DNA from: G963668605 sp963668605 | GTDB taxonomy: Bacteria > Acidobacteriota > Terriglobia > Bryobacterales > Bryobacteraceae | Direction: 5' to 3' | Length of the DNA stretch: 64,000 nt | Assembly (NCBI GenBank): GCA_963668605.1 | Contig: OY764903.1 | Span: 434,001-498,000, forward strand | Shown: positions 9,085 through 18,471 of the stretch, piece by piece | Layout of the letters: each line of letters begins with the position of its first letter | How positions within the stretch are numbered: position 1 is the stretch's first letter | Translations under genes and position numbers: made by a program | The notes under the pieces: generated by a model | What the model was told of the DNA's origin: nothing | Seen by the model: the letters and a program-made list of their open reading frames with translations, nothing else | The model's database searches: none

Positions 9085-9642
9085 TTGCGGTCTGCCTCAG
9101 TTCTACTTTTTGCATTCAGCTTTTGCGCGGGTTCGCTCAGCGCTCAGAAGACGTCAGCGGGAAAGCCGCTCGATGTGCCTTATGAGCCATCCTCTCCAGC
9201 GATCGTGGCGGGGATGCTGAAGCTGGCGAACGTCACGAAGCATGATGTCGTTTACGATCTTGGCTGTGGCGACGGGCGCATCGTGATCGAAGCGGCAAAA
9301 ACGATGAAAGCGCGTGGCGTTGGCATCGACGTCGATCCCGAAAGGATTGCCGAAGCGCAGCAGAACGCCCGCAAAGCCGGAGTCGGCCGCCGCGTGGTAT
9401 TCCGCACCCAGAACCTATTCGAGGCGGATATCAAAGAGGCCACCGTCGTGATGCTCTACCTTTGGCCAGAGGTTAACCTGAAACTTCTGCCCAAGCTGCG
9501 GCGCGAGCTGAAACCAGGCACCCGCATCGTGTCGCACAGCCACGACATGGGTGAATGGAAGCCCGAAAAGGAAATCCAGGTTGAGGGCCACAGAATTTAC
9601 ATGTGGACAATCCCCGCAAGAGCGGCAGTTAAGACAGACTGA
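9085..9642 (+). CDS. Exported class I SAM-dependent methyltransferase
   Basis: A TTG start at 9085, preceded by GAAGGGA at a suitable distance, gives a protein of about 185 aa that begins with a clear signal peptide (hydrophobic residues ending SLSAQ). The frame is open to another TTG at 9031, but that start would bury the signal peptide. The domain has motif I VYDLGCGDGRIVIEA, the acidic ribose-binding loop VGIDVDPERIAEAQ, and VVMLYLWPEVN at the motif IV position. Proteins of this short type occur in the Acidobacteriota with an export signal; their substrate is unknown. It diverges from the isomerase operon. Confidence 0.75.
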   Translation: MRSASVLLFAFSFCAGSLSAQKTSAGKPLDVPYEPSSPAIVAGMLKLANVTKHDVVYDLGCGDGRIVIEAAKTMKARGVGIDVDPERIAEAQQNARKAGVGRRVVFRTQNLFEADIKEATVVMLYLWPEVNLKLLPKLRRELKPGTRIVSHSHDMGEWKPEKEIQVEGHRIYMWTIPARAAVKTD

Positions 9643-9780
9643 CGCCGTACCGCCGAAGAATTCCACGCGGCGCAGTCCGACTGGCGCTCGTGCCGTGAAC
9701 ATTTGCCTTTCGTTAAAAAAGGCCGGGAGCGCTTCGCGGCCGACAACTATGGCACACTGAGATGCGAGAGTCGATCCCAT

Positions 9781-10104
9781 ATGGCGACGCTGCCGAATGC
9801 GGCAATTTCGAGTCTGACCGAGCTGCTGGTTGAAGCCGCGAAACCGAGACGCATCATTCTTTTCGGTTCGCAGGCCCGAGGCGATGCCTCTGAAGACAGC
9901 GACATCGACATCATGGTGGTCGAAGAAAGCATACCTGACCGGCTGAACGAGATGGTTCGGCTGAACCGGGCGGTGCGAACACTCGGTATCGCAGTCGACC
10001 TTCTGGTCGTGAGCGAAGAACAGTTCGACTACTGGCGCGATACCCCTGGCAATGTGTATTTTGAGGCGGCATTGGAAGGCAGAGTTCTGTATGAAGCAGC
10101 GTGA
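9781..10104 (+). CDS. MntA-type minimal nucleotidyltransferase antitoxin
   Basis: A 107-aa protein from ATG 9781 with the minimal nucleotidyltransferase signature GSQARGDASEDSDIDIMVV, an exact GSX10DXD motif. Known MntA proteins neutralise their HEPN partner, in characterised cases by AMPylation. The C-terminal part (FDYWRDTPGNVYFEAALEGRVLY) is typical of such antitoxins encoded before a HEPN gene. The stop codon overlaps a GTG that begins the HEPN frame (GTGA overlap), as usual for these pairs. Because the HEPN gene is interrupted, this antitoxin is probably an orphan now. Confidence 0.85.
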   Translation: MATLPNAAISSLTELLVEAAKPRRIILFGSQARGDASEDSDIDIMVVEESIPDRLNEMVRLNRAVRTLGIAVDLLVVSEEQFDYWRDTPGNVYFEAALEGRVLYEAA

Positions 10105-10356
10105 ATAGGCTGCGCTGCTGCTTCGCAAGGCGGCGCAGGATGAAGCACTCCTCGACGAGATCCTTACGTCCGGCAAGGTGAGCGACGAGATTGTCGGCTT
10201 CCACTGCCAACAAGCCGCCGAAAAGATCTTGAAAGCATTACTTTCGGACCTGGGGATTCGTTTCCGGAAAACTCACGAGATCGGCGCACTGACACTCCTA
10301 CTCGCGAATTCCGGGCATCGTCTGCCTGACGCACTGGAGGATCTTGACACACTAAC

Positions 10357-12048
10357 CCGGATTTCTCACAAAACCACTAGCAAAAAGCCGTCTTCTGAGG
10401 CATAACTAAGTTTCCACACAAAGTTGGCGCCCAACAGGAGACGGCTTTTCTATGACACAGTGTACCCAAGACAGCTTCGAATTTGAAGCCCACTTTTCGC
10501 GGCGAGTTACCGGTCAGTTTGATGGTGGCAAACTGACCACCGACGGAGGCGCTCTGTTGTTGCGTCAAACCGAGCAGCGCATCGGGCTGCTTAGGCGTCT
10601 GGGAGACTGTTTCACGGATTGCCGGAGGGCTGAGCGCGTAGAGCATCGGCTGGACGAGATGCTCGCGCAGAGAATCTACGGCTTGGCGCTGGGCTACGAG
10701 GATCTGAACGACCATGAGCAACTGCGGCACGATCCGCTTCTGGGGATTGTGGCCGGCAAGAGAAATCCGGAGCAGGCGCTGGCGGGCAAGAGCACACTCA
10801 ACCGCATGGAATTGTCGCCAGCCGGCGATGGGCTGAAAGAGCGCTATTGGAAGATCAGCTACTCGGCCGCGGCGATTGACCAGTTGCTGGTGATGCTGTA
10901 TCAGGAATCGCAGGCCAGATCGCCGCGGCGAATCGTGCTGGATCTGGACGCCACCGACACGCCGCTGCACGGCAAGCAGGAGAACCGGTTCTTCCACGGC
11001 TACTACAACCACTACTGCTACTTGCCGCTCTACATTTTCTGCGGCGATCACCTGCTGCGGGCGTGCCTGCGGCCCTCCAATATCGACGCCAGCGCGGGCA
11101 GTTTGGACGAGGTGCAGGCCGTGGTGGAGCAGATCCGGAAACGCTGGCCGAAGACGCAGATGATCCTGCGGGCCGACTCGGGCTTCTGCCGGGACGAACT
11201 GATGAGCTGGTGCGAGGCCAACGGCGTGGACTACGTGTTTGGCTTCGCACGCAACGACCGGCTGCGGGCACTGATCGAGCCGCAGATGCAGCAGGCGCGT
11301 GCCGAACACGGGCGCACGGGGAAAGCGGCACGGGTTTTTACGGAGTTTGCCTACGAGACACGTGACAGCTGGAGCCGGGCGCGCCGGGTGGTGGCCAAGG
11401 CCGAGCAGATCGAGGGCAAGGAGAATCCACGCTACGTCGTGACCTCGCTCGGCGCGCAAGCCTGGCCGGCGCGGGCTCTGTACGAGAAATTGTACTGCGA
11501 GCGGGGCGAGATGGAGAATCGCATCAAGGAGCAGTTGAGCCTGTTCGCTGACCGACTGAGCAGCGAGACGATGCGCTCCAATCAGTTGCGGCTGTACTTG
11601 TCTTCGCTGGCCTACGTGCTGGTGTGCGCCTTGCGGCGCCTGGCGCTAAAGGGGACCGAGTGGGCCAAAGCGCAAGCGGAAACGATCCGGCTGCGACTGC
11701 TGAAAATCGCGGCGCGCGTGACGGTGACGACACGGAGGATCTGGGTGAGCTACAGCAGCGCATACGCCTGGCGAAGCCAGTTCGAAGCCGCGTTTGCGGC
11801 CTTGCGGCGCTGAGGCCGAAAATCGGCGATTCAAAACAAGCGACTTCTCAATTCCGCATTTTGGGAACTGGTCGAAGTGTGCCCCGATCAGCCTCCAGAA
11901 CAGCGCTCGGGGATGCTGGAAGCCTTCCTGCGTAGCGCCGGAGACCGGAGTCCAGCACAGACAGGCCGCCCGGAGCTAGAACGGAGCCGCCAACGGCCCA
12001 AGCTGTGCGCGACCGGCGCCTTGGATCACTCCTCGTGAGAAATGCCGG
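10357..12048 (+). mobile_element. IS1380-family insertion sequence
   Basis: The element is 1692 bp, of normal size for IS1380. Its ends are inverted: CCGGATTTCTCAC on the left and GTGAGAAATGCCGG on the right (reverse complement CCGGCATTTCTCAC; one base gap). It is flanked by the 5-bp direct repeat CTAAC at 10352-10356 and 12049-12053. It holds one transposase gene. The roughly 230 bp after the transposase gene contain no other recognisable gene. The ends are confirmed by the fact that excision restores the HEPN frame. Confidence 0.88.
10452..11813 (+). CDS. IS1380-family transposase
   Basis: A 453-aa DDE transposase. Features typical of IS1380: LTTDGGALLLRQTEQRIGL near the N-terminus, YGLALGYEDLNDHEQLRHDP (the first half of the DDE domain), RIVLDLDATDTPLHGKQE carrying the first catalytic Asp, MILRADSGFC with the second, and KLYCERGEMENRIKE with the catalytic Glu, followed by a helical C-terminus. 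Length is normal and no frame disruption is seen, so it may be active. The start lies 95 bp from the left end of the element; CAGGAGACGGC upstream provides a possible ribosome-binding site. Confidence 0.93.
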   Translation: MTQCTQDSFEFEAHFSRRVTGQFDGGKLTTDGGALLLRQTEQRIGLLRRLGDCFTDCRRAERVEHRLDEMLAQRIYGLALGYEDLNDHEQLRHDPLLGIVAGKRNPEQALAGKSTLNRMELSPAGDGLKERYWKISYSAAAIDQLLVMLYQESQARSPRRIVLDLDATDTPLHGKQENRFFHGYYNHYCYLPLYIFCGDHLLRACLRPSNIDASAGSLDEVQAVVEQIRKRWPKTQMILRADSGFCRDELMSWCEANGVDYVFGFARNDRLRALIEPQMQQARAEHGRTGKAARVFTEFAYETRDSWSRARRVVAKAEQIEGKENPRYVVTSLGAQAWPARALYEKLYCERGEMENRIKEQLSLFADRLSSETMRSNQLRLYLSSLAYVLVCALRRLALKGTEWAKAQAETIRLRLLKIAARVTVTTRRIWVSYSSAYAWRSQFEAAFAALRR

Positions 12049-12319
12049 CTAACTCCGTTCGGGGCTGTCTATCGTTACGAAGATTACGACTCCGAACTCG
12101 CGCTCGATCGCCAGCGGGCGCGAGAATTGCTGAGGGCGCTTCGCTCATGGGTCGAGGCTCGCCTGCGGGAACGGGTCTCACAAGGATTGTAGCCAGGTCG
12201 CGCTGAGACGTCACTACCCGCGACGAGTTCCGGGGTTCCCAATTCCGGGACAGACGAGTGCGTAGATGATCAAACAGTGCCGCCAGTGGAGCGGTCAGTC
12301 TGTAGCCGCCGGCCTCAAG

Positions 12320-13585
12320 TTACCGCGCCCCGCGCTTTGCTCCTCCAGGGAGCACGTGGTGGAAGACGTATGACGTCTTGACCGGGATGCCCTGATTGAA
12401 CTCCACCTTCAAGACCACCTGGTAGTACCTTGCGATTCCGCCCGAGGCCGTGCGCAGCCGCTGGCACAACTCAGCGGCGTGCCAGGGTTGCGTCAACCAC
12501 TCCGCCGCGGCGAAGGAATCCGGCGAGGCGTTCCCGGCGATCACCAGCAACTCGCCAATACCCGTTGGTCCCGGCGTCAGGCTGATCAACGCATGAGTCT
12601 CGCCTTCGGATTGACGGCCCGCGATAATCTTGTCTTCCAGAAAAACGGGTTCACCTGCTTGCGGTTTGCGGTTCCGAATCCCATTCGGTTCGATCACAAT
12701 ATCCTGATTCAAAGCCGCAGCCTGTAGTTGGGGATTGAATTTCGGCGGACCCACAAAGACCACGTCGTTCTCCACAATTTGTTGCCAGGAGAGAATATTG
12801 CTGCGCGTAAGAAGGACAGACCGTTTCCGCGAGGAGAGCAACTGCGAAACCACTACAGCCGCGCTCGCTTCGCCCACCCCGATAAACGGATACACCAGAG
12901 TCGGACTCTTGTCCCGGAACGCCTTTCGGCCCGCGGCAACTCGGTCGGACTTCTCGATCTCCGCCAGGTCGTTGGCTTTCGGATCCCGGAAGAAACCGAA
13001 TTCGACGAACCGGACAAACAAGGGCGTGCCCAGGCAGATCAGCAGGGGGCGGTCGCTCTGCAGGAAGGGCGCCCAGAGAGCTTCCAACTCCGGGCTCCAG
13101 CGATCAGCGACAACCGCCGAATACTTGTGCGCGCGCACGGCGTAGAACGACAGCGCGATCACCAGAACCACCAGAACGCCAAACGCCACGGGAATCAACC
13201 ATCGCCTGGCGCGCTGGCCCGCCGGAGCCGGCGCCAGCAGATCGGGTGGTGGCATCGTGTCGAAGGTCAGCTTGAAAGCGCCTTTCGGCAAACTGACCAA
13301 AATCTCGTCGGCGGCCGCTTCCGTCTGGTAGTAGGCCATCAACTTCTGCCGCAGCCTGCCAGTCTGGAGCCGGACGATGGAGTCGTGCTTGGGATCGTAA
13401 CTGGAGGGTTTGCCGAAGGCGTCCAGTCCAATCGTGTATTCCTTGAGCCGGTCGGCCTCCCCGCTGATGGACTTCTCGGCGAGATATTGGATCAGGCGTT
13501 TGTGAACCTCGGAGGTTTCAAACGTCTTGCTATTCACCAGACGCTCGACCTGCGCACGGATGGCATCGGCATCAAGGCTCATCAT
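12320..13585 (-). CDS. Membrane-anchored regulator with N-terminal winged-helix-like domain
   Basis: A 421-aa protein. Residues 18-110 carry the pattern LIQYLAEKSISGEADRLKEY, GLDAFGKPSSYDPKHDSIVR, RLRQKLMAYY, then LPKGAF, the winged-helix-like domain found at the N-terminus of many acidobacterial and rhizobial signalling proteins. A single transmembrane helix (about 129-151) follows, then a roughly 270-residue periplasmic domain of unknown function. Topology puts the putative DNA-binding part in the cytoplasm. The gene is divergent from a TonB-dependent receptor, with 196 bp between the start codons, and may sense a ligand and control it; that is inference. The start could be either of the two adjacent ATG codons. 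Confidence 0.65.
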   Translation of the reverse strand: MMSLDADAIRAQVERLVNSKTFETSEVHKRLIQYLAEKSISGEADRLKEYTIGLDAFGKPSSYDPKHDSIVRLQTGRLRQKLMAYYQTEAAADEILVSLPKGAFKLTFDTMPPPDLLAPAPAGQRARRWLIPVAFGVLVVLVIALSFYAVRAHKYSAVVADRWSPELEALWAPFLQSDRPLLICLGTPLFVRFVEFGFFRDPKANDLAEIEKSDRVAAGRKAFRDKSPTLVYPFIGVGEASAAVVVSQLLSSRKRSVLLTRSNILSWQQIVENDVVFVGPPKFNPQLQAAALNQDIVIEPNGIRNRKPQAGEPVFLEDKIIAGRQSEGETHALISLTPGPTGIGELLVIAGNASPDSFAAAEWLTQPWHAAELCQRLRTASGGIARYYQVVLKVEFNQGIPVKTSYVFHHVLPGGAKRGAR

Positions 13586-13781
13586 TTGTTGATGTTAGCA
13601 CCGTTAATCACCTGGGTACAGACCGTCTCAATAGGCAATGTTATCCCCTTACCTCTTTCGCTGGCGCATTCGCCGGTGTACTATCCTCTCGACGCTTGAA
13701 ACAGGGGAGTGCCTTGCCAGTCTGTCGGAGTGCTGGAGGGCTGAAAATCCGTTGAGGTTCTCGGACAAGAAAGGATCGACG

Positions 13782-16700
13782 ATGCAAAATCGCATTTTCT
13801 CGCTTGGTGCAGTTTTGTGCCTACTGACTGCCTTCTCAGGATGGTCGCAGGACACCAGAGGTACGATTCTCGGAAAGATCACGGACCCGAGCGGCGCCGT
13901 GGTCCCGGGCGCCCAGGTCGTGGTGACAAACCCGGCCATGGGAACCCGAGCGACTCTCGCAACGAACGCGGATGGCATGTATGTGGCGCCGTTGCTGCCG
14001 CCGGGCATGTATCAGATTGAAGTCACCAGCCAGGGCTTCAAGAAGGCGGTTCGCAGCGGCGTCGAAATCCGCGTCGCGGACCGGCTCGACATCAGTATTG
14101 CTTTGGAAATCGGCACTGCCGATCAGCAGGTGAATGTCACCTCCGAGCTTCCGCTGCTCAACGCCGAGAGCGCTTCACTCGGCACGGTAGTGGACTCCAA
14201 GCGTGTCGCGAATCTGCCGCTCTCCTACGGCAACCCGTTCCTGCTCATCGGCCTGACCGCAGGCGTGACCTTCAACGGTAGCGTGCGGCTGGATCGTCCG
14301 TTTGAGCCGACGCACATCGTCAACTACTCGATGGGCGGAACGCGCGGCAATCTGAACGACGTCACAATCGACGGCGCGCCATCCACGGCGACCGCCAATG
14401 CGAACGAAGTGACGGCGTCGTATGTGCCGCCGACGGACATCGTGCAGGAATTCAAGGTCCAGACGGCGACCTTCGATGCGCAGTTTGGGCAGACGCAGGG
14501 CGGCGTGACCAACATCAGCATCAAGTCGGGTACGAACCAGTTCCACGGCAGTGCGGGTTACAGCTTCTACCGTCCGAGCCTGTGGGCCAACGACTTCTTC
14601 CTGAACAAGGCCGGCGTCGCGCGTCCGGAGTTTAGTTTCGACCGTTGGGGTGGCTCATTCAGCGGTCCGGTGCTGATCCCGAAAGTTTACAACGGAAGAA
14701 ACAAGACGTTTTTCCTGTGGGGGTATGAGGGCATCCACGATTCGCGTCCGCGGCACGACGACACAACCAACACAGTCCCGACCCCAGCCATGCACAACGG
14801 CGATTTCTCCGCGCTGCTCGCAGCCGGATCCTCCTATGCGATCTACGATCCCGCCACGCGAACCGGCCCCGTGAATGGCCGCTACACGGAGACCCCGTTC
14901 CCGAACAACATTATCCCTACGGCGCGCTTCGATAAAGTAGGGGCCGCGATTCTGTCGTGGTATCCGTCAACGGAAAAGAGCAAGGGCGATGCGGTTGGCC
15001 TGAACAACTTCCTGGATGCCGGCACGGCGGAGCGGGCCAAGTACTACAACCACACGTGGCGCGTCGACCAGAACCTGGGCGACAAGCAGCGCTTCTTCGT
15101 CCGCGCCAGCACCTACGTCCGCAACAGCACATACAACGACTACTTCCAGAACGCGATGACGGGCATCCAGTTCTGGTTCAAGTCCTACGCAGCGGTTTTT
15201 GATCATGTCTACACCATCTCGCCGACGATGGTGCTGAACACGCGCTACAGCTACAACCGCTTCGTACGCGGTTCCGACGGCAACGCCCTGGGCGAAGGCT
15301 TCGACCTTACGACATTGGGCTTCTCGCCGCAATTCGCGAGCCAGGTTCCGAAAGACATCGCGCGCTTCCCGCGCATCAACCTCACGGGCTACATCAGTAA
15401 CGGCTTCACCGGCGAGAACCGGCCCGTGATGAATCATACTGTGGCGGCCACGCTGTCCAAAACAGCGGGTGTGCATTCCGTTCGCACCGGCTTCGAATTC
15501 CGCGCCTATCAGGAGGCGGATAAATTCTTCAGCAACGCACAGACCGGCCAGTTCACGTTCGATTCCACTTATACCCGCGGACCTCTGGATAACTCAGCCA
15601 CCTCGCCAAGCAGCATTGGGCAATCGGTGGCGTCGCTGCTCCTGGGCCTGCCCGGGTCGGCGAGCATTCAGCGCGCGGCCGACTACATCGAACAGTCGAA
15701 CTCGTGGGGTTTCTTCGTGCAGGACGATTGGAAGGTTTCTCCGAAACTGACCGTGAACCTGGGACTGCGTTATGAGTTCGAAACGCCGCTGCGCGAACGT
15801 TACAATCGCAGCACGTTGACCTTCGATCCCACTTACGTACAGGACATCTCGGCGGCGGCGCAGGCCAAATACGCGAGCACTTACGCAAACATCGCGGGCG
15901 GCTTCCCGCAGCTCCCGCCCAGCGCGTTTGTGCTCAACGGCGGCATGACCTTCGCCGGATTGAATGGCAATAGCGGAAGTCTCTATAACACGCCAAAGAA
16001 CGTCTTCATGCCCCGCGTGGGCCTTGCCTACCGGCTGGGCGCGAAGACCGTCGTCCGTACCGGCTTCGGCTTGTTCGCCGGCTTCCTCGGCGAGCGCCGC
16101 GGCGACGTGCTGCAGAACGGCTTCACGCAGAATACGAACATGGTGCTCACGAACAACAATGGACTCCCCGGGAGCTTCCTCACAACTCTTGCCAACCCGT
16201 TTCCGAATGGCGTTAGCGAACCGAGAGGCGCCACCGACGGTTACAAGACATATCTGGGACAGGGCTTCTCGTTCTTTAACCAGAACCCGAAAGTTCCGAC
16301 CACGATGCGCTGGGAACTGAGCCTGCAACGCGAGGCGAAAGGCTTCGTGTTCGAGGCGAACTACATTGGGAGCAAGACCAGCCACGTCGAGGTGGCGCGC
16401 AACATCAATGCCTTGCCGCTGCAATATTGGAGCACGCTGGGAACGCGCGACGACACGTGGAACAACTACCTCTCCGCCAGCATCGCGAATCCGATGTACG
16501 GCCTGCTGCCCGGCAACACACAGGGCACCTACACCAGTACGACGATCTCGCGGCAAGCGCTGCTTTCGCCCTACGCCGCCTTCGGCACGAACGCGATCAA
16601 CGGAAGCGAGAATATCGGCTATGGCTGGTATCACGGGTTCTCGACGAGCGGCCAGAAGCGATTCTCGAAGGGCTTCACCCTTCAGGGCAGTTACACATTC

Positions 16701-17333
16701 TCCAAGTGGCAGCAGGCCATCAACCTGTTGAATCCGGTCGATCCGCGGCCGGTTCGCGAAATCTCGGACGCCGACGCGCCGCATCGCTTTAACGTAAATG
16801 GAGTCTGGGAACTTCCCTTCGGCAACGGCAAGGCACTGCTCTCCAGCTCGAACGCGCTGGTCTCCCGGCTCGTGGGCGGATGGCAGCTTTCCGGCATCTG
16901 GAGCTTACAGAGCGGCTTCGCGCTGCCCTGGGGCAACGTGATCTACTACGGCGACCCGAAAAACATTCAGTTGCCGCTCGACCAACGCTCGCCGGAGCAA
17001 TGGTTCAACGTAGCCGGATTCGAGACGGCTTCGAACAAACAGTTGCTCGCCAATCAGCTTCGCACCTGGCCGTTCCGCTTCTCTTCACTGCGCGGACCGC
17101 GCCAGAACAACATCGACTTCGCCCTGATCAAGGACACGCGCATTCGGGAAAACATGAGAGTTCAGTTCCGCGCCGAGGCGCTCAACGCCATGAACCACCC
17201 GTACTTCCCGAATCCGAACATGACGGTGACCACAGCCCAGAGCGTCAAGGACACCGGCTTCGGACAGATCAGCGCCTCAACCCAAAGCAACTACCCCAGG
17301 CGCATTCAGATCAGCCTGCGGTTAATTTTCTAG
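13782..17333 (+). CDS. Oar-type TonB-dependent receptor with carboxypeptidase-like regulatory domain
   Basis: About 1183 aa. ATG 13782 follows AAGGA by seven bases and gives a signal peptide ending GWSQ; earlier in-frame codons are unlikely starts. Residues 24-115 are a carboxypeptidase-regulatory-like beta-sandwich (GTILGKITDPSGAVVPGAQV, then PPGMYQIEVTSQGFK). A plug domain follows (TIDGAPSTA, VQEFKVQTATFDAQFGQTQGG, then SGTNQFHGSAGYSFYR), and the rest is an outer-membrane barrel ending in a C-terminal Phe (SLRLIF). Such receptors import large substrates, often oligosaccharides, with TonB energy. The TAG stop codon at 17331-17333 is the insertion point of an IS630 element; the protein sequence is not changed by it. 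Confidence 0.9.
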   Translation: MQNRIFSLGAVLCLLTAFSGWSQDTRGTILGKITDPSGAVVPGAQVVVTNPAMGTRATLATNADGMYVAPLLPPGMYQIEVTSQGFKKAVRSGVEIRVADRLDISIALEIGTADQQVNVTSELPLLNAESASLGTVVDSKRVANLPLSYGNPFLLIGLTAGVTFNGSVRLDRPFEPTHIVNYSMGGTRGNLNDVTIDGAPSTATANANEVTASYVPPTDIVQEFKVQTATFDAQFGQTQGGVTNISIKSGTNQFHGSAGYSFYRPSLWANDFFLNKAGVARPEFSFDRWGGSFSGPVLIPKVYNGRNKTFFLWGYEGIHDSRPRHDDTTNTVPTPAMHNGDFSALLAAGSSYAIYDPATRTGPVNGRYTETPFPNNIIPTARFDKVGAAILSWYPSTEKSKGDAVGLNNFLDAGTAERAKYYNHTWRVDQNLGDKQRFFVRASTYVRNSTYNDYFQNAMTGIQFWFKSYAAVFDHVYTISPTMVLNTRYSYNRFVRGSDGNALGEGFDLTTLGFSPQFASQVPKDIARFPRINLTGYISNGFTGENRPVMNHTVAATLSKTAGVHSVRTGFEFRAYQEADKFFSNAQTGQFTFDSTYTRGPLDNSATSPSSIGQSVASLLLGLPGSASIQRAADYIEQSNSWGFFVQDDWKVSPKLTVNLGLRYEFETPLRERYNRSTLTFDPTYVQDISAAAQAKYASTYANIAGGFPQLPPSAFVLNGGMTFAGLNGNSGSLYNTPKNVFMPRVGLAYRLGAKTVVRTGFGLFAGFLGERRGDVLQNGFTQNTNMVLTNNNGLPGSFLTTLANPFPNGVSEPRGATDGYKTYLGQGFSFFNQNPKVPTTMRWELSLQREAKGFVFEANYIGSKTSHVEVARNINALPLQYWSTLGTRDDTWNNYLSASIANPMYGLLPGNTQGTYTSTTISRQALLSPYAAFGTNAINGSENIGYGWYHGFSTSGQKRFSKGFTLQGSYTFSKWQQAINLLNPVDPRPVREISDADAPHRFNVNGVWELPFGNGKALLSSSNALVSRLVGGWQLSGIWSLQSGFALPWGNVIYYGDPKNIQLPLDQRSPEQWFNVAGFETASNKQLLANQLRTWPFRFSSLRGPRQNNIDFALIKDTRIRENMRVQFRAEALNAMNHPYFPNPNMTVTTAQSVKDTGFGQISASTQSNYPRRIQISLRLIF

Positions 17334-18471
17334 TGTAGTGTCTCACAAATAACTTTACAATGGTTCGTTCCGCGGGCATACTGGATGTACCATGTGGAGC
17401 GTGGCGGAACCGTTAGCTTTAGATCCAGACCAGCGGCGCACGTTGGAAGCGTGGGTCCATGCCCGCAACACGCCGCAGAAGATCGTTTTTCGTTCGCGCA
17501 TCGTGCTGTTGGCAGCCAGCGGCCAGCCGAATCGGCGGATCGCCCAAGAACTGAAGACCAGCCGTCCGACGGTGATTCTGTGGCGGCAACGTTTTCTCAG
17601 CAGCGGGCCGGTAGCACTCACCGAAGATGAGCCTGGGCGTGGCCGCAAGGCGGGAGTTTCAGTCGAGAAAGTGAAGCAGATTGTGGAGGCCACGCTGCAT
17701 AGCCAGCCGGTCTGCGCTACGCACTGGAGCGTGCGAACCATGGCGGTCGCACAAAGCGTCAGCCCAGCCACAGTGCAACGAATCTGGGACGCCCACGGTT
17801 TGCAGCCGCATCGCAGTAAGACCTTCAAATTGTCGCGGGATAAGCGGTTCGTAGAAAAGCTCACCGACGTGGTGGGCCTATACCTGAATCCGCCGGACAA
17901 GGCACTGGTGCTATGTTTCGATGAGAAGAGCCAGATTCAAGCCTTAGACCGAACGCAGCCGGGCCTGCCCATGAAAAAGGGCCGCTGCGGTACGATGACC
18001 CACGACTACAAACGTCACGGCACGACGACACTATTCGCCGTCCTGAACGTGCTCGAAGGAACCGTGATCGGAGAGTGCATGGCGCGGCACAGGCACCAGG
18101 AGTTTCTCAAGTTCCTTCGAAAGATCGATCGGGAAACGCCAGCCGATCTGACCTTGCATCTCATCCTGGATAACTACTCGGCACACAAGCATGACGCTGT
18201 CCAACGATGGTTGAAGCGCCACGGTCGATTTCAACTTCACTACACACCCACGAGTTCCTCATGGCTGAATCTAGTGGAGCGCTGGTTTCGCGAGATCACC
18301 GACAAGCGTATTCGGCGTGGCAGTTTCCACAGTGTGGGAGAACTGGAACAGGCGATCAACGAATATCTGGCCCACAACAATAAGCAACCGAAGCCATTCG
18401 TTTGGACAGCGAGCGTGAACAAGATCCTGGAAAAGATCGGCCATTGTAAAGCTATTTTAGAGACACTACAC
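17333..18471 (+). mobile_element. IS630-family insertion sequence in the receptor stop codon
   Basis: The element is 1139 bp with imperfect terminal inverted repeats of about 32 bp: left GTGTAGTGTCTC and right GAGACACTACAC are perfect at the tips, and the match continues to ACTTTACAATGG / CCATTGTAAAGC. It is flanked by the TA target duplication usual for IS630 (17331-17332 and 18472-18473). The left TA is the first two bases of the receptor's TAG stop codon, and the first base of the element (G) completes it. Confidence 0.92.

Larger units (their letters stand above)
10101..12191 (+). pseudogene. HEPN-domain toxin gene, frameshifted and split by an IS1380 element
   Basis: The 5' part (10101-10356) encodes a HEPN domain core (VGFHCQQAAEKILKALLSD, then FRKTHEIGALTLLLA). 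It starts from a GTG that overlaps the mntA stop, but that GTG is one base out of frame with the HEPN core from about codon 4, so one base appears to have been lost near 10110. At 10357 an IS1380 element interrupts the frame after LDTLT. Removing the element and one copy of the CTAAC duplication rejoins the frame to LTPFGAVYRYEDYDSELAL and on to TAG at 12189-12191. This gives a normal-length HEPN (PF05168-like) protein with the family end. No canonical RX4-6H RNase motif is visible in the rejoined part. Confidence 0.85.
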
